This document shows, piece after piece, positions 34,842 to 47,436 of a DNA stretch of 64,000 nt. The position numbers were made by a program, and so were the translations under genes. The notes under the pieces were generated by a model. It saw only the letters and a program-made list of their open reading frames with translations. It made no database searches and was not told the origin of the DNA. Source of the stretch: Talinum fruticosum (Eukaryota > Streptophyta > Magnoliopsida > Caryophyllales > Talinaceae); NCBI GenBank assembly GCA_021018815.1, contig JAITYX010000009.1:6884501-6948500 (forward strand), given 5' to 3'. Each line of letters opens with the position of its first letter. The first letter of the stretch is position 1.

Positions 34842-37062
34842 TGCTCGCTAGCGAGCAACATTGTCCGAGCGTCCCCGGATCAACCATTTACGATTACGAT
34901 TATGATTACGATTTCGATTACGATCACATTCATTCATGGATCGTCATAACGGTTAATGGGTCCTTTGCATGGCCAAATCAATTAAATAGTGAAGAACTTC
35001 TTTATAAGCCCAATGAATTGTAAGCACCATCTATTAAACTGTAAAACTTTTACTTTTAGTATAAATGTAAAGGCAATAACGTACCTCGGTGTGCCGAACA
35101 CCTCAATTGCTGATTGTTTCGCAACACAATTTCTATTTGATTTCTATTTCCAAAACAAATCTACTTTCGTAGATTACTAGTCTTTTAACAATATTTATAT
35201 GCATTTACGATCACCAAACTTTTACTTTTTGCGTACCTATCCATATTGTTTCCTTTTGATCTCGATATTCATACATTTTCCAGAAATAAGCTATTGATGA
35301 TATAGTTCGAGTTTGTATAAAACAATTGATGAGTTTGATTCCCCATCCTTGTAATAAAACTCAAGTTGGATCTTTTGCTTCTATCACCTCTAGTCCGTGC
35401 TTAATGTAGCTTAACCTTAATTGCACCAATCGTTTCATCTAGTACACCTACGTATCCACTTATATGTAACCAAATATACTTCTTACTTAAGATGTCGATT
35501 TGGTTTTCCAATTTTCTAAAAATTTTGGCAAAGTTTCATTTGAAACATGGCCTAACCATTAGGCTAAAAGCCTTAAAAACCGCATAAAATCCACAATAAA
35601 ACTCAACAAGCCACACGCTCGGAGTATACAACTCAACGGCCACAAGCCGGAGTATATTTACCATCACAATAACCAAGTTTCAACTCAGTATACAAACCAA
35701 GTTTCAACCTCGTTAGTATTCTCATTTTCTTGTGCTTATGAACTTTTCGATTTTTTATCACAACATATATGTTTATATCTAAGGCTCAGGTTAAGCAATT
35801 TAATCATAGAAATCCGGATTTTTGGGAGATGGATCCGTACGATTAATTTCCTTTATGAGTACTACCAATAATTAGTTAATGATTTAGTGTGTCGTAGATA
35901 AATAGTGAAACTCATTAACATGTTAACATTTAGATATTTTGAAAAGTACAATTAGTAACGTACCTTTTAATGCATTTCCACTCCTTATACAAGCTTCCCG
36001 ATTACCACTTTTGTGACCTGTTTGTGTTTAGAGTAAGGCTTTTATAAGTCATATTCGTTTAATAAGCTATCAATATCACCTATATACTTTGTATCATTTG
36101 AACTCTTTTTATTTAGGTTAATTATTTTTCTAGTCACTCTTAAAAACCTTCATGTCGGTTTACTTCCTTAGTTAATTGTTAAAGAATCCCTCAACAATTT
36201 AATACTTTCCGATAAATTCTATGACCAATTAATCAAGGGAATTTCCTATTTTCCTCTCACTATATTTGGCCATGGAGTATTACATCCCGAAACTTTACAA
36301 TTCCATTAGTTAACCTGGAATACCAACACACCATCATTTCAACCCATCATTATCCTGAAATACTTTCATTCCGTGGAACTCTTATTTAACATTTTGGCTT
36401 AAATATATCCTAAAATTGATTGTTGTAAACAACATTATTTACTTTACCCAAGCTTTGTGCTGCAACCAAATTAATTCCCCCAACCTTTAATCTCATCCAA
36501 CTGACGACAACTTTTTATAGAAACAATCTAAGTAATTCAATTACTCTTCCTCTCAAATTCAAGCATGAATTGCCCAATTCACAACTACTTACTCCTTAAG
36601 TTAATTTTAACAAAGCACATAATTACTTAGTTAAATTCCACAAAAACCACCTCAACTCCAATTAAACTTTCAAATATACTTTCATCTATTCCTCTCTCTC
36701 AGCATTATCTAATTCTGATTAAATCACTTCCCTAACATGCCTTTACAACTCAAACAATATTTGTACAATCAAGCAAATCCATTCTCATATAAAAATTCGA
36801 TAAGCATATTCACAATTTGAATAAACCCAAATAAATTTTCAATACCTTATAAACATATACTCAACCCTAATTTCATGTATAACCACACTTCAATTACTCC
36901 CCAAAGTTATTCCAATTCCACCACAATCAATTCAAAACTCAATCACAACTTAAATTACAACATTTACTTGTCTAATTATTCGATTATAACATGATTTTGG
37001 GGTATAATTTACTTAGAAATTGAGGGTTAGAAATATACCTCAAAAAAGGTTAGAGATGAAAA

Positions 37063-37440
37063 TTGATGATGGAGATTCAGTGGTGGAGCTTGGGGTTGTC
37101 GAGGTGGCGGCGTCAGGCGGCGACGGCGACATCGAGCAGCGACGGCGGCCGAGGAACGGCATCGGTAGCGGGTCCGCGCGGCAAGAGCAGCGGCGAGGGC
37201 AGGTTCCGCCTCTGCGATGCGAAACGAGGGAAAGGGGGAAGAACTTGGTGGCGGCAGCAAGGCATCGGTGGAGGTGCCGATGGAGGCTTGCTGGCGGCGA
37301 CGGAAGGACCGGCGGTGGCTGGCTGGTGGTGGCAAGCAAGATTGTGGAGGGAAGTGATGGAGGAGAGAAGATGGAGTTGTGAGACTGGGTTTTTCATTTC
37401 TGAAGTAATAGCCCCCCTTTTGTTTCATTTACGCACCACC
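37063..37440. other. GC-rich island inside solo LTR E
   Basis: A GGCGGC- and GGTGG-rich stretch of about 350 bp in otherwise A/T-rich DNA, open in several frames on both strands because of low complexity. It lies 300-670 bp inside the LTR, where a transcribed leader would be expected. No protein recognised. Confidence 0.5.
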
Positions 37441-37737
37441 ATCACGTTCTAGAAACTTCTTCTTCTCTTCTTTTTTTTTCCATTATGCATATCGATTAAT
37501 CTTTCTAGCTCAAAATCTGTGTTGTTCCGACATATGTATATCTCTATGAATTTAAAAATGTTCAAATAATTATACTGTACCTATAAATATTTATTAATTC
37601 GTAATGAAATAAATTATATAATTTTAGTACGTACGCCAACCCACAATTTCACGTGACTCACCGCTTTCAAACAATATTAAGACGATAAAACACAATCTTA
37701 GAGTAATTAAATACGATTAAGATTCAGGGTGTTACAG

Positions 37738-38372
37738 ATAACTCCTTGACATACTTGGACTGGTGGACATAGATTCCATCTTTCCCTTCCTTTATTTGCA
37801 TGACAAGCAAGAAATTCAATTCTCTCATCATGCTCATTTAGAATTCGTATCTCATAAGCTCATAAATTATTCTAGGAATAGAATCTCATTAGTAGCAATA
37901 AAGATTATATCACCAACATAAATTTAAATGATAAGAAAATCTTTCCCCTTGGTTTTAGTAAAGAACGTTTTGTCAATCAAACCTCACTTAAATCTATTTT
38001 TAACCAAGAAACTACTCAATCTTTCGTACCAAGCTGTTCGAGCTTGTTAAACTAAGAAGAGCTTTTTAAATTTGAAAACATGATTTGGAAATTGAAGATT
38101 TTCAAATCCAGGAGGTTGCTTTATATAAACTTCCTCTTGGGTATGACCATTTAAAAATGCACACTTAACATGCATTTGATATAACTTAATGTTCATGCTA
38201 GATGCAAATGCAAGTCGAATCCTAATTGCTTCAATCTTAGCAACTGGTGCAAAGGTTCCTCACAATCAATTTCTTCTTCTTGGTTATACCCTTGGGATAC
38301 CAGTCTATCCTCCTTTTGACTACCAAGCCCTCCTCATCTAGTTTGTTTTTAAAAACCCACTTGGTTCCTATA
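37738..38372 (-). pseudogene. Reverse transcriptase of element D, C-terminal part
   Basis: Between the two solo LTRs. Minus-strand reading includes GTKWVFKNKLDEEGLV (38367-38320), a GCTTTT-linked VKCAFLNG-like region (about 38160), LYQLEQLGTKD-like degenerate sequence, a YVGDIIF-like box near 37920-37900, and MMRELNFLLVMQIK near 37840. Many stops. Confidence 0.75.
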
Positions 38373-39857
38373 TGAAGTTTGCTCTTGGAGAGTCTTAGTC
38401 AGCCTAAAGGGGTGAATAGGGTGATGAGAAAATTTTAACAAACTTGGAAGATTTAAGCTTGAAAAGAGTAATCAAGACAATCCGAGTCTAGATTAGACTA
38501 AAAAAAGTGTAAATATAGATATACGTGGAAACCCTCCTGGGGCGAAAATCGTGGACAGTGCTAGTCCAAGCACCAAGTCAAATCCACTATTTTGAATCCA
38601 TAAAATATAGCGAACCGACTCAACTAGAATTGCTCCCTTAAATAATTCCTTACAGAGTTTTCCTAGACTCGGAAATTCTCTTATCCGATCTAGTACTTCT
38701 TAACCGAGATAACCTTGACAACTAGGGGCAACCGAGCTAAGTTAACCCTTACAGCTCGATCAAGGTACCTTACTCGAAAGTACGAAAGAGTATGTAACTA
38801 ATTACAAGACTTTACAACTCAAAAGTATGAATTACAAGTCTGCGAGTTGAAAATAGAAGATTGAATATGAATACAATGACTTTTCACTAAGTAATGTGTA
38901 TCAACAATAATTCCAAGCAATCTTCAAGTCTTGAGAGGTGGCTTCTATTTATAAATGACCAAGCAGATTAGCCGTTGTAAATAATTTCGAACGAAGTCCT
39001 TTGTGACCGTTGTAACGATTCTACTAAGTCGCTCAAAAAGATCAATTGAGATGTGAACGTTATGCAACGGCTCTTGCCTCCTCAAGGTGCTCCAATCAGC
39101 TCGTGATGTCCGAAAAGTAAGGTGGAAACCACTATTGAGCTTAGTGTTGAAGCTTTCCAGCTTTAGATATAGACAACCTTGACACGGCGTCCGAGCCTTG
39201 TTCGAAGTAGAAAAGCCTTATTTGCGGGTGATTTACAGCTTGAAGTCGATTGCTTTTGTAATTCAAAAATAAGATAACCTCGTTTGGATAACCTACAAAA
39301 GTAAATCATTTTGGTTCTCAAAGTATAAAATACTTTGGTCCAAGATTAGGCATAGATAATAATTTAATTAAGATAATTAAGTACATAATTATCTCGAGGC
39401 CTAGAAGAGTGGAATTTTCGGAGTCTAATATTCATTATACTCAAATTCTATAAGAGTCGAGTCCTAAGAAAGATCAAGTTATAAGAGTGAAAACATCGGA
39501 GAATACGGACTTAAGGTGGACAACTAATTCTCAAACAAACATGCTGACTTAGAAAGATGAATTAACGTTATAATTCACTTGACTTCAAGATATGCAGATC
39601 GGAACTCGAGATATGAAGTGTTAGAAAGATTATTTGAACATTCGATAAATCGAGTGATGTCCGAGTGACTCGAAAACATCAATGTGAGAAGATAGATAAG
39701 AATGTGTGTTCCGAGTTAGTCGGAATCAAATGAAAATTTATGCAAGAGTTTCTATAATACTTAGAATGAGTTGTAGCCAAAGCTTAGGAGGAATGAGGTT
39801 TGTAGCTGAGTCTTTGGTAGTACTCGGAATGATTTAGTTTTAGAGTTTGAGTCTTCA
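38373..39857 (-). repeat. Solo LTR C of a SIRE-like element (1485 bp)
   Basis: Minus orientation, starts TGAAGACTCAAACTC and ends GAGCAAACTTCA. It sits inside the RT of element D between LTNHLVI and GTKWVFKNK, which are adjacent in intact copies. It is flanked by CTATA (38368-38372) and TTATA (39858-39862), a 5-bp target duplication with one change. A TATA box (minus, CATTTATAAATAGAAG) lies near 38945-38960. No internal sequence remains, which is the product expected from LTR-LTR recombination. Confidence 0.92.
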
Positions 39858-41362
39858 TTATAACTAGGTGGTTAGTTAGTTTTTTGATTAATGTCCAAAC
39901 ATGGTTTCTTTTAAATTTTGATACTTCTTCTTGCATCGCCTCTACCCATTCATGTTCAAGTAGGGCTTCTATTACATTTTTAGGTTCAATTAATGAAATA
40001 AATATAGAAAATGCATGTAGATTATACAAAGAAGATCGAGTTCTAACACATGTGTTGATGGCAAAAGTGACGTTTTTGGGTGGATGACTACAAGCTTACT
40101 CAAGCGCTTTACCAGTCCTTTGATTTACCGGGTTTAAAGGTTCAACATTTGTTTCTTGAGCTAGTTGTGTCTCGGTTTCTTCTTGAGCATTAGTTGTCTA
40201 AGTTGGTTCTTGAACTGGGTCGGTTGTTGGCTTGATTCTCTTATTTTGCATCATTCCGAGCTCAATTTCAATTATCTCATCATCATTTCTGCTCAATTTC
40301 AAGTCGAAGAAGGTGGATTCGCTTAACTCTGCCATTGTGAATATCATCAAAGATAATGTGGATACATTATTCTATTTTGTAAGTCCTTTTATTAAAAATG
40401 TGGTAAGGTTTTTTATGTAAAGAATAACCAAGGAAAATACCTTCGATTGACCTAACATCAAATTTAGTTAAATGATCCTTACCATTGTTATGCACAAAGC
40501 ACTTACACGTAAAAGGCTTGAAGGATGAGATGTTGGGCTTCTTTCCCAATGTATAGCTCGTAGGTTGTTTTCTTTAAGATTGGTCGGATGAGGCATCTAT
40601 TCGAGTGTGTAGTTTACCTTGTTCATTGCCTCAGCCCTGAAATAGTAAGGAAGATTATTATTAATCATCACACTCCTTCCTATTTCTTCAAGAGTTCGGT
40701 TCTTCCTTTTCACCACTCCATTTTGTTGCGGCGTTCGGGTGCAAAAACGTTATGGAAGATACCATTCAAATCACATAAATCAGCGAATTCCGAGTAGTCG
40801 AACTCCTTTCCATGGTCGGTTCTTATACTCCTAATCGGAGTATCGATTCCACTTGAATTTTCATGCGGACCTTTGTAAATTCTTTGAAAGCTTAATTCTT
40901 GTTTTTCAGAAAACAAATCTAGGTAAATATTGAAAAATCATCAATAATCACAAGTACATAAGATTTACCTTCTAAGCATTTAATAGGAATTTAACCACAT
41001 AGATTGATATGAATTAACTCAAGCACTTTTCATATGGAAACAATTTTTAATGGTATAAATAATCATGAAGATATGACTTTCTTGTTTCCTTTTTGTAATC
41101 CGTAGAAAATTTTATCTTTCTTCAAAGCACACTTAGGAAGTTCTCGGTCTAACCCCTTATGAAACTTGTTTCTTAATTGTAAACATGCTAATATGCCATA
41201 ACCTACGATGACATGTCCATGATTCATCATTAACAAAAGCTTTTAAACATGTAATGTTGTGAGTTGAATTAGTAAGAGGAATGATATAAGTGTCATCTCG
41301 ATCTCATACCGCAGAGCTTTGTTTCTTTGGAAGTAGCAACAGCTTATGAAGCACTTGGTTTG
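39858..41362 (-). pseudogene. RT N-terminus, integrase and GAG-pre-integrase of element D
   Basis: Reading leftward from 41362: TYIIPLTNSTHNITCLKAF and DESWTCHRRLWHISM near 41270-41190 (GAG-pre-integrase); YVLVIIDDFS near 40950; SIRTDHGKEFDYSEF near 40830 with an integrase catalytic Asp; KKPNISSFKPFTCKCFVHNN and DEGIFLGYS-like sequence (40549-40370); then SIFISLIEPKNVIEALLEHEW and KLTNHLVI at 40000-39860, the RT N-terminus. Stops and frameshifts throughout. Confidence 0.82.
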
Positions 41363-42572
41363 TGAAGACTCGATTCTAACTCTAAGTCACTTTGAGTACC
41401 ACATGAAGATTCAGGTATAAATCTTATCTCCTCTAAGTTTTGATTTCAAGATATTCTAAGTGATATAGAAACTCTCGTATAAGTTTTCATACATTTTTAC
41501 TAACTCGGAAATCACATTATTGTATATCTTCTACACTGATGTTTCGACTCACTCGGACATCACTTAGATCCAGTGCATGATCAAATAATTTCTCTAATTT
41601 TTTTATTCCGAGTTCCGATTGCATATTTCAACGCAAAGTGAATTATAGTGTTAATTCTTTCTTTTAAGTCTGTTTGTTTGTTTGAGAATTATTTGTCCAA
41701 ATCAAGTCGTTGTACTCTAATGATTCTATTCTTTTTAACTTGATCATTTCTAGCATTGACTTTGATGGAATTTGAGTATATTGAATACCAAACTAGGAAA
41801 ATTCCACTCTTCTAGGCCTAAGATAATTATACACTCAATTGTCTTAATTAAATTATTATTTTTACCTAATTTTGGACCAAAGTATTTTATACTTTGAGAA
41901 CCAAACTGGTTTACTTTTGTAGGTTACTCAAACGAGGTTATCTCATTTTTGAAATACAAAAGAAGCCAGCTTCTAGCTGTCAATCACCAGCAGACAAGCT
42001 TTACCTACTTCTCAACAGGGCTCGAGACATCGTGTCGGGATTCTCTATTTCTAAAACTAGAAAACTCCGACGCTAGGCTCAACGGTAGTTTCCACCTTGC
42101 TTTTCGGACATCACCAGTTAACTGGAGTACCTATAGGAGCCAAGAGCCATTGCAAAACGTTCACATCCCAATGAATCTTTTCGAGTGACTTAGAAGAGCG
42201 GTTACAACGGTCGATAAGGACTTCGTTGAGAATTAAGACTCAACAGTCACTCGCTTGGTCATCTATAAATAGAAGCCACTTCACAAGACTTGAAGATTGC
42301 TAGAATTATTTCGAACATTACTTGAGCAAAAATCATTGTTTTCATATTCAATCTTCTACTTACAACTCCCGACTTCTAATTAATATTTTCCGAGTTGTAA
42401 AGTCTTGTAATCGGTTACATACTTCTCTTACTTTTTGAGTAAGATACCTTGACTGACTTGTAAGGGTTAACTCAGCTCAGTTGTCCCTAACTATAAAGGG
42501 TATCTCGGTTAGGATGTACTAGATCGGATAAGGAAATTTCGATTATAGGAAAACCTTGTAAAGAATTGTGTG
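41363..42572 (+). repeat. Truncated SIRE-like LTR F
   Basis: Starts TGAAGACTCG and shows the order of LTR A: the AAAGTATTTTATACTTTGAG segment near 41880, the TATA box CTATAAATAGAAGCCAC near 42263, and the CTAGATCGGATAAGG block near 42525. It stops after GGGAGCAA (about 42572), so the last ~290 bp including the ATTCACCC box are missing. First LTR subfamily (with A, B, C). Confidence 0.85.
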
Positions 42573-43142
42573 AGGGAGCAAATGTGATGAATGATTATGT
42601 CCACCGCAGGACCCTCGTTAGAACCCTTCCCTCTAGCTGGGCGTCACCTAGTTTGAACCCTTCGGTATGCTAAACGATCCGTAGCAGTCGATTCAAAACA
42701 CTTTGCACATAGTAGAATGAAGCCTAATGGACATGGTTCGGGATTGCTCTCGTTCATACTACACAATTCATTCAATAGCATTAGTAAAATAATTTTAGCA
42801 TACCACTAAAAGCGAAGAGCATGAAACTCTTACCCTGCACCGGTTTCGAGGGAAGGGATGCCCAACACAGTCTTCCTTAGGAATTTCAGGAACCCTCACG
42901 TAGTGTGGAGATTCCACTGGGTCGTGTAACATCCACATCGAGACTAGGAATGTGGATATCCTCCAGAGTAAGCCATCAATAGATGAAGTTAATTTCCATA
43001 CAAGAAATTCAACTATATAGAAGAAAGGAAGGAACTTAGAACTCACTAGGTGGGTTACTATCCAACTTACATGGTGTGCATAAGATATGTATAAATTCAA
43101 AAATTGGGTATAAGGATACACGATGGTTGTAACGGCTTGCTC
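42573..43142. other. Unassigned sequence between LTR F and the plant-mobile-domain remnant
   Basis: No domain or repeat recognised. The ORF on the minus strand at 42795-43121 shows no family features. Confidence 0.4.
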
Positions 43143-44558
43143 TTATGGAGGAAGAGAGCGAAGATAAAACATGGTTTGTGGTGGATCAACCGGAACCAAT
43201 GGAGGCCATGTCATAGCCAAAATTTGAGGTGTGACCCTCTCACCGAGATACCAACAAAACCTAAAAGGATTTTCAAACAAGATCGTTCTTTTGCTTAACT
43301 CCCATGCAATGGTGACGCTTACAGGGAGTTGGAGTTGGGCCCAAGGATGGAAATTGGCCTGCACATACTGGATTCATCAAGAAACAAGCAAACAAGAATG
43401 AAAGACAATAAGAAAATGGCAAAAACGAGTGCATAACCAAGGTCGGTGCCCACCACGAGCAATCCCACAAGGTCCACCACGGGCAGCGGGCAATGGCAGC
43501 CAGCTAATTAGTGAAGCAAAAATTTTATGAATGGAGGACCGTTGAAAGTAGATCCTAGGCCATGACATAGAGGTCGAAAACATGGGACGATTTGTTGAAT
43601 CGGGAGAAAGGTGCAGGAAGTATTCGTACAACCACGATCGCATTATCACAAATCAAGTAAGATTTTTATCCACACAAGATGAAAATACATGGGAAGGGAA
43701 TTAACAATTTGAGGATACCTCAATAATCTTCCACAAACCGCATAATGGAAGATAATTTGTCTAACCTATCTCAAGCTTTGTGTGCCACACACCAGCACGG
43801 AGGCCCCTAGTGAGGCAAGTATATGCGGGAGCACCCCGGTTAAGCTCCTTTATTTTATCAAGGTCCGCTAAGTTCACCAAATAGTAAATGTGAACCTTGG
43901 AGGCTTGGTCAGAAAAGAGCACCATACTCAATAAAAGAGTCAACACATTTTGAATTTGTTGAGGAGAATGGCGAACCCAAAACCGAGCATCCTTAAAAGC
44001 TCCCAAAAGAACGATGTATTTAAAGGAATTTTCTTGAGGAAACCTATTAGCTATGGGATCGAAAAGGTGATGAAGATGGTCACAGACCTTTTATAAATTC
44101 TGGTCATAAGCTAAAGGCTCCCCGAGAAGCCCAAACTAAATAAAACAGCAAAATCAAAAGGAGTTATGCTCATTTCCCAGAAGGAAAGGTGAAAAGTGTT
44201 AGTGGTATCCCAAAAGCACTCACTAATGACCCTAATAGAATCCCGCTCTCTCTTATCACAAAGATTATTCAAAGCAAGGAAAAGAGAACCAAACCCAGCA
44301 TTTTGCATGACATTTTCGAGAGGATAGTTCATTTTTCGGCACATCTCCATAAACATAGGAATAGCTTCACTACTCCGAATTGTGCGCTTCTTCCGGACAA
44401 AAATCCAACAAGAGTTTTAGTTGAACAACTACTCCAAATGAGCAAAGGATGAAACTTAAGCCAACTAGCTTACCGAAGGAGTGATAGCAAGAGAAGAAGC
44501 GTGACTCTCCGCCTTCACTACGAGGTCTTTTGGGTTCTACTCGTTCTATGGATTCCAT
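43143..44558 (-). pseudogene. Plant mobile domain (aminotransferase-like, PMD) gene remnant
   Basis: Reading leftward from 44558: a short N-terminus; then at 44356-44111 ECFWDTTNTFHLSFWEMSITPFDFAVL, matching the PMD core of a WD-TNTFHLP-GEMTITPLDFA type; then at 44006-43761 LLSMVLFSDQASKVHIYYL and LTRGLRAGV; then SWLYEYFLHLSP near 43635 and NPFRFCWYLGERVT near 43270. The order is that of a full PMD, found in MAIN/MAIL proteins and in many plant transposons. Stops (near 44100, 43760 and 43700) and frame changes break it. It lies just upstream of LTR H and may be captured cargo or an independent TE gene; the sequence does not decide. Confidence 0.72.
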
Positions 44559-44995
44559 TTCTATTGTTGGATAAGTTTTTCATTTTTGACCTCCCTGCAG
44601 GATGAGCTCTTCTCGTAGACATTGTGAAGAGAAGATTTCTGAAACCAACAAGTTTTTCAAAGAGAACAAACTAAGAGAGCACAAGAGCAAGGCAAGAATG
44701 TAAGAGAAGCGATAAGTGTGTAAAATGAACATATCAAGCACCCCTTTTATAGGCCCATTCGGTTAAGCTAGCCAAGCATACAAGATGAGAGTAAAAAAAT
44801 TAGTGGAAGACCAAGGGACTCCGGCATAGCACGCCGGTGACCAGGCTTACCAAAGGCTAGCCGACGCCGAGCACGAGGCATCGTGGTGTCCCATCGGTGA
44901 CAACTTTGCAACCCTAGGTAGTGGAGTCCCATTAGCCGTAGCATGTGACTTCTTAGCATCTTATGCATGCAAGTTGGAGCTATTGGACCCACCAA

Positions 44996-45393
44996 TCAGC
45001 TTTTTCAAATCAGATTTTTCAGTCTATTTTCGATCGAGTTATTTAAGTAAAACACTAAACTTTCGTCAACTTAGTTATCCACTAACAACTATGCTAGTAT
45101 AACAGATTATTTAGCCAAGCTTCAAATCAAAAAATGATTGAAGTTTCAGCAAGAAAATGTACCGAAGCTTCAGGCCTTAATCAAGCCAAGCTTAAGACCC
45201 TCTTATCGAACTTCAAAACGCATGCGTCGCGATCAAGTCCAGGCCTCTTTCTAGAGTTCGAGTTTATCAAAACCAATTCTAGATATTATGCAACAATTAA
45301 TATTAAAAATCGTCTCACGTGAATCGAGGTATGTACCCTCTAGTGTCTACTTTGACCCTTCCTCTCTTTAAACTCGTTCAAAGTGGGGCTAAC
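44996..45393 (+). other. Sequence upstream of LTR H ending in a polypurine tract
   Basis: No coding domain. The last 15 bases (CAAAGTGGGGCTAAC, 45379-45393) form a polypurine-like tract directly before TGTAGACACC, suggesting that H is the 3' LTR of a plus-strand element whose internal end lies here. Confidence 0.5.
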
Positions 45394-47395
45394 TGTAGAC
45401 ACCTAAAAAGTGTCATCCCTTATTTCTTTAATTCTCGTATTATATTTTGTCGGCCCGATGATGAAATCCCGAGTCCTGTTTGAGGATTTAGATCTTGGAC
45501 TGTGTTTAATTGGTGCGACGAAGCCGATAAACCACAAAGAACCCCCAACACCACAAAAATAGCCTTTTGCCTTGGGTCGATCTAAAACTCCCCTTTCTTT
45601 CGGACGATCCAAGACCGGGCCAAGCCTCGAGAGACAACGGAGTCCAGTGCTGTGCACCGGGAAATTCCAAGCTCGGAATTCGCATTTTACTTTTGTCCAA
45701 TCAGCCAAGGAGCTGAATACCTAAAGAAGACGTTAAAACGTTGCATTTCATGATCATGAGCATCAAAGTGTTGCATTTAAGCTCCAAGATAGTCCGCACG
45801 AGACTAGGAGCTTTTATCCCTCAAAATCACATTGTGGTCGGCACCGGTCACCGTGAAAATTTAAAGTGAAACACTACGTTTTAGCTTGGAGACTCCCTTG
45901 GAAACATGCTAGGGCACGAAAACCTAGGCATGCCCGGGTGGCTAACGCCGTGAACCGGACTTTATCCGGTTTTATCTCTTCTTTATTTGGTTCAATCTCA
46001 AGATATTGTGGCCTGATTTTTCTCAATCTGCTTGGACATCTTGCCGAGAGCAACCCCGGGTCATTTGTGACCTAGGTCTCTCGCTATAAATAGAGAGCCT
46101 TGGCTCTCATTTCCATACTGGCTTTCTCCTATGCGTAATGCTGCGAAAGCTAATCAAAGCATATATACCTTAACGTTACTCTGCTGAAAAGCATCCCCAA
46201 ATTCTTCTCTTCCACTTATCGCTGCTGAATTTGTGCAAAGAGCTAAAGAATATTCAATTATGCTGATCTTTGGGCATTTATTCAACTCGATCTTTCCTAC
46301 TCCCTACAAACTCATCTTTTTAAGATTCACAAAAACAAGCCCTTGGATTCATCGTTGTCACATCAAGAAAACCAGTGTAGAGATCCACATTAGTAGGTGG
46401 GACATCTTGAGGGCAAACATTCAGCCTTTGGACGAGTTATTTAATTTATGCATGTTTATCACTTTCCATATTGTAGATCAACGAGATGGAATCGCATTTT
46501 AATTCCTCCCCGCCCGATGTAATCTTTTAGTTTTTGGCTTTTCTTTTCCGCTTTTTTGTTGCTTTTTCTTGCTTTCTTTATAGCTTTTCTTTAATTATGT
46601 TTGGTTGCTTTTATTTTTGTTTAGCATGTTGATTGCTTGAGTTTGGCACGTGTTTTTAGTATACTACTTAAATTAGTAATGGTCATCTTTGAACGGGTAG
46701 AATGGAAGGGTTTTCCCTACGTTTTGTACCCTCGCCCCGAATCCGATTCTCGGTTCTAAGACCGATGGAGTCACTTTTAGCCTTTTCGGTCTTAGTTTTC
46801 CCATACTAAGATTAGAAGAGCAAATATTTATCTTTGTTTTTGTTAGTTTTTCTTTCTTAAAAGCCGACTGGTGACTCCTCTTTTATACTTTACTTCTATT
46901 TAATTTGCATCTCGGCTATTTTACTCGTAGGAATAAAAAGAAAAGGGTTGTGGATTTACCGAGCCAGGCAAGAGGCCAAGGCTTACAATCTCAACCCTAG
47001 CCCTTGGCCGCGCCGGCCACCACTAGGGCAGGCTGCCGCCTACACCGAGTGGTCAACAGGCGAGGCTTCGGGTCAAACCGGTGTTCTCACACCAAATTGG
47101 CCCTAAAGCCTCGTGGTAGATTCAAGTAAACCCTAATTCTATCATTTGGTTAAGAACTAATATCCTAAGAATTCTAAAAATAATTGCTAAAAAATAAAAT
47201 AATTAATAAAATGCCAAGCAATTCAATCTGATTTAACTCTTTAATTTGACTCAATAAAACTCGAAAATCTTAATAAGAAATCAATCCGCTAGCTTCTAAA
47301 ATTCATCTTTCAAAATCCTAAATCATTTTCAAAGCCCATTTTCCTCAAAACCCTTACGCCAAGGTAACATGGGGAAGCTCGGCTCATTTCGATTT
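45394..47395 (+). repeat. LTR H (TGTAGACACC family), likely 3' LTR
   Basis: Starts TGTAGACACCTAAAAAGTG after a polypurine tract. A TATA box CTATAAATAGAGAG lies at 46083-46097. It then carries one copy of the module that is repeated four times in sequence I. The right end is blurred by the direct repeat CCGTGGTTCCTA (47399 and 47424), after which copia integrase begins. Probably gypsy-type, but no linked domain confirms this. Confidence 0.6.
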
Positions 47396-47436
47396 TGGCC
47401 GTGGTTCCTATAGGGGGATGGAGGACCGTGGTTCCT

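Larger units (their letters stand above)
34074..37736 (-). repeat. Solo LTR E of a Ty3/gypsy chromovirus-like element (~3.66 kb)
   Basis: On the minus strand it starts TGTAACACCCTGAATC, the start common in Del/Tekay-type LTRs, and ends near GGGGGCATTAC. It splits pol of element D: KYVKEL lies on one side (about 37745) and LLKN on the other (34065). TAAC occurs at both edges as a 4-bp candidate target duplication. No polypurine tract, primer site or domain is present, so this is a solo LTR. The length fits Tekay LTRs; family placement is inferred from the start sequence. Confidence 0.72.
28963..41362 (-). mobile_element. SIRE-like copia element D (5' part missing), with two nested solo LTRs
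   Basis: Read leftward: GAG-pre-integrase, integrase, RT, RNase H, spacer with TATA box, envelope-like ORF, 3' LTR. Pol is interrupted twice, by a gypsy solo LTR (34074-37736) and by a SIRE solo LTR (38373-39857). Removing both makes the pol sequence contiguous. The upstream end stops at LTR F (41363), so gag, protease and the 5' LTR are missing here. Confidence 0.85.

Noticed and set aside
37020..37452. ORFs of 94-133 codons on both strands
   Set aside because: Simple GGCGGC-type sequence within solo LTR E, open in five frames with Arg/Gly- or Pro/Ser-rich products and no domain.
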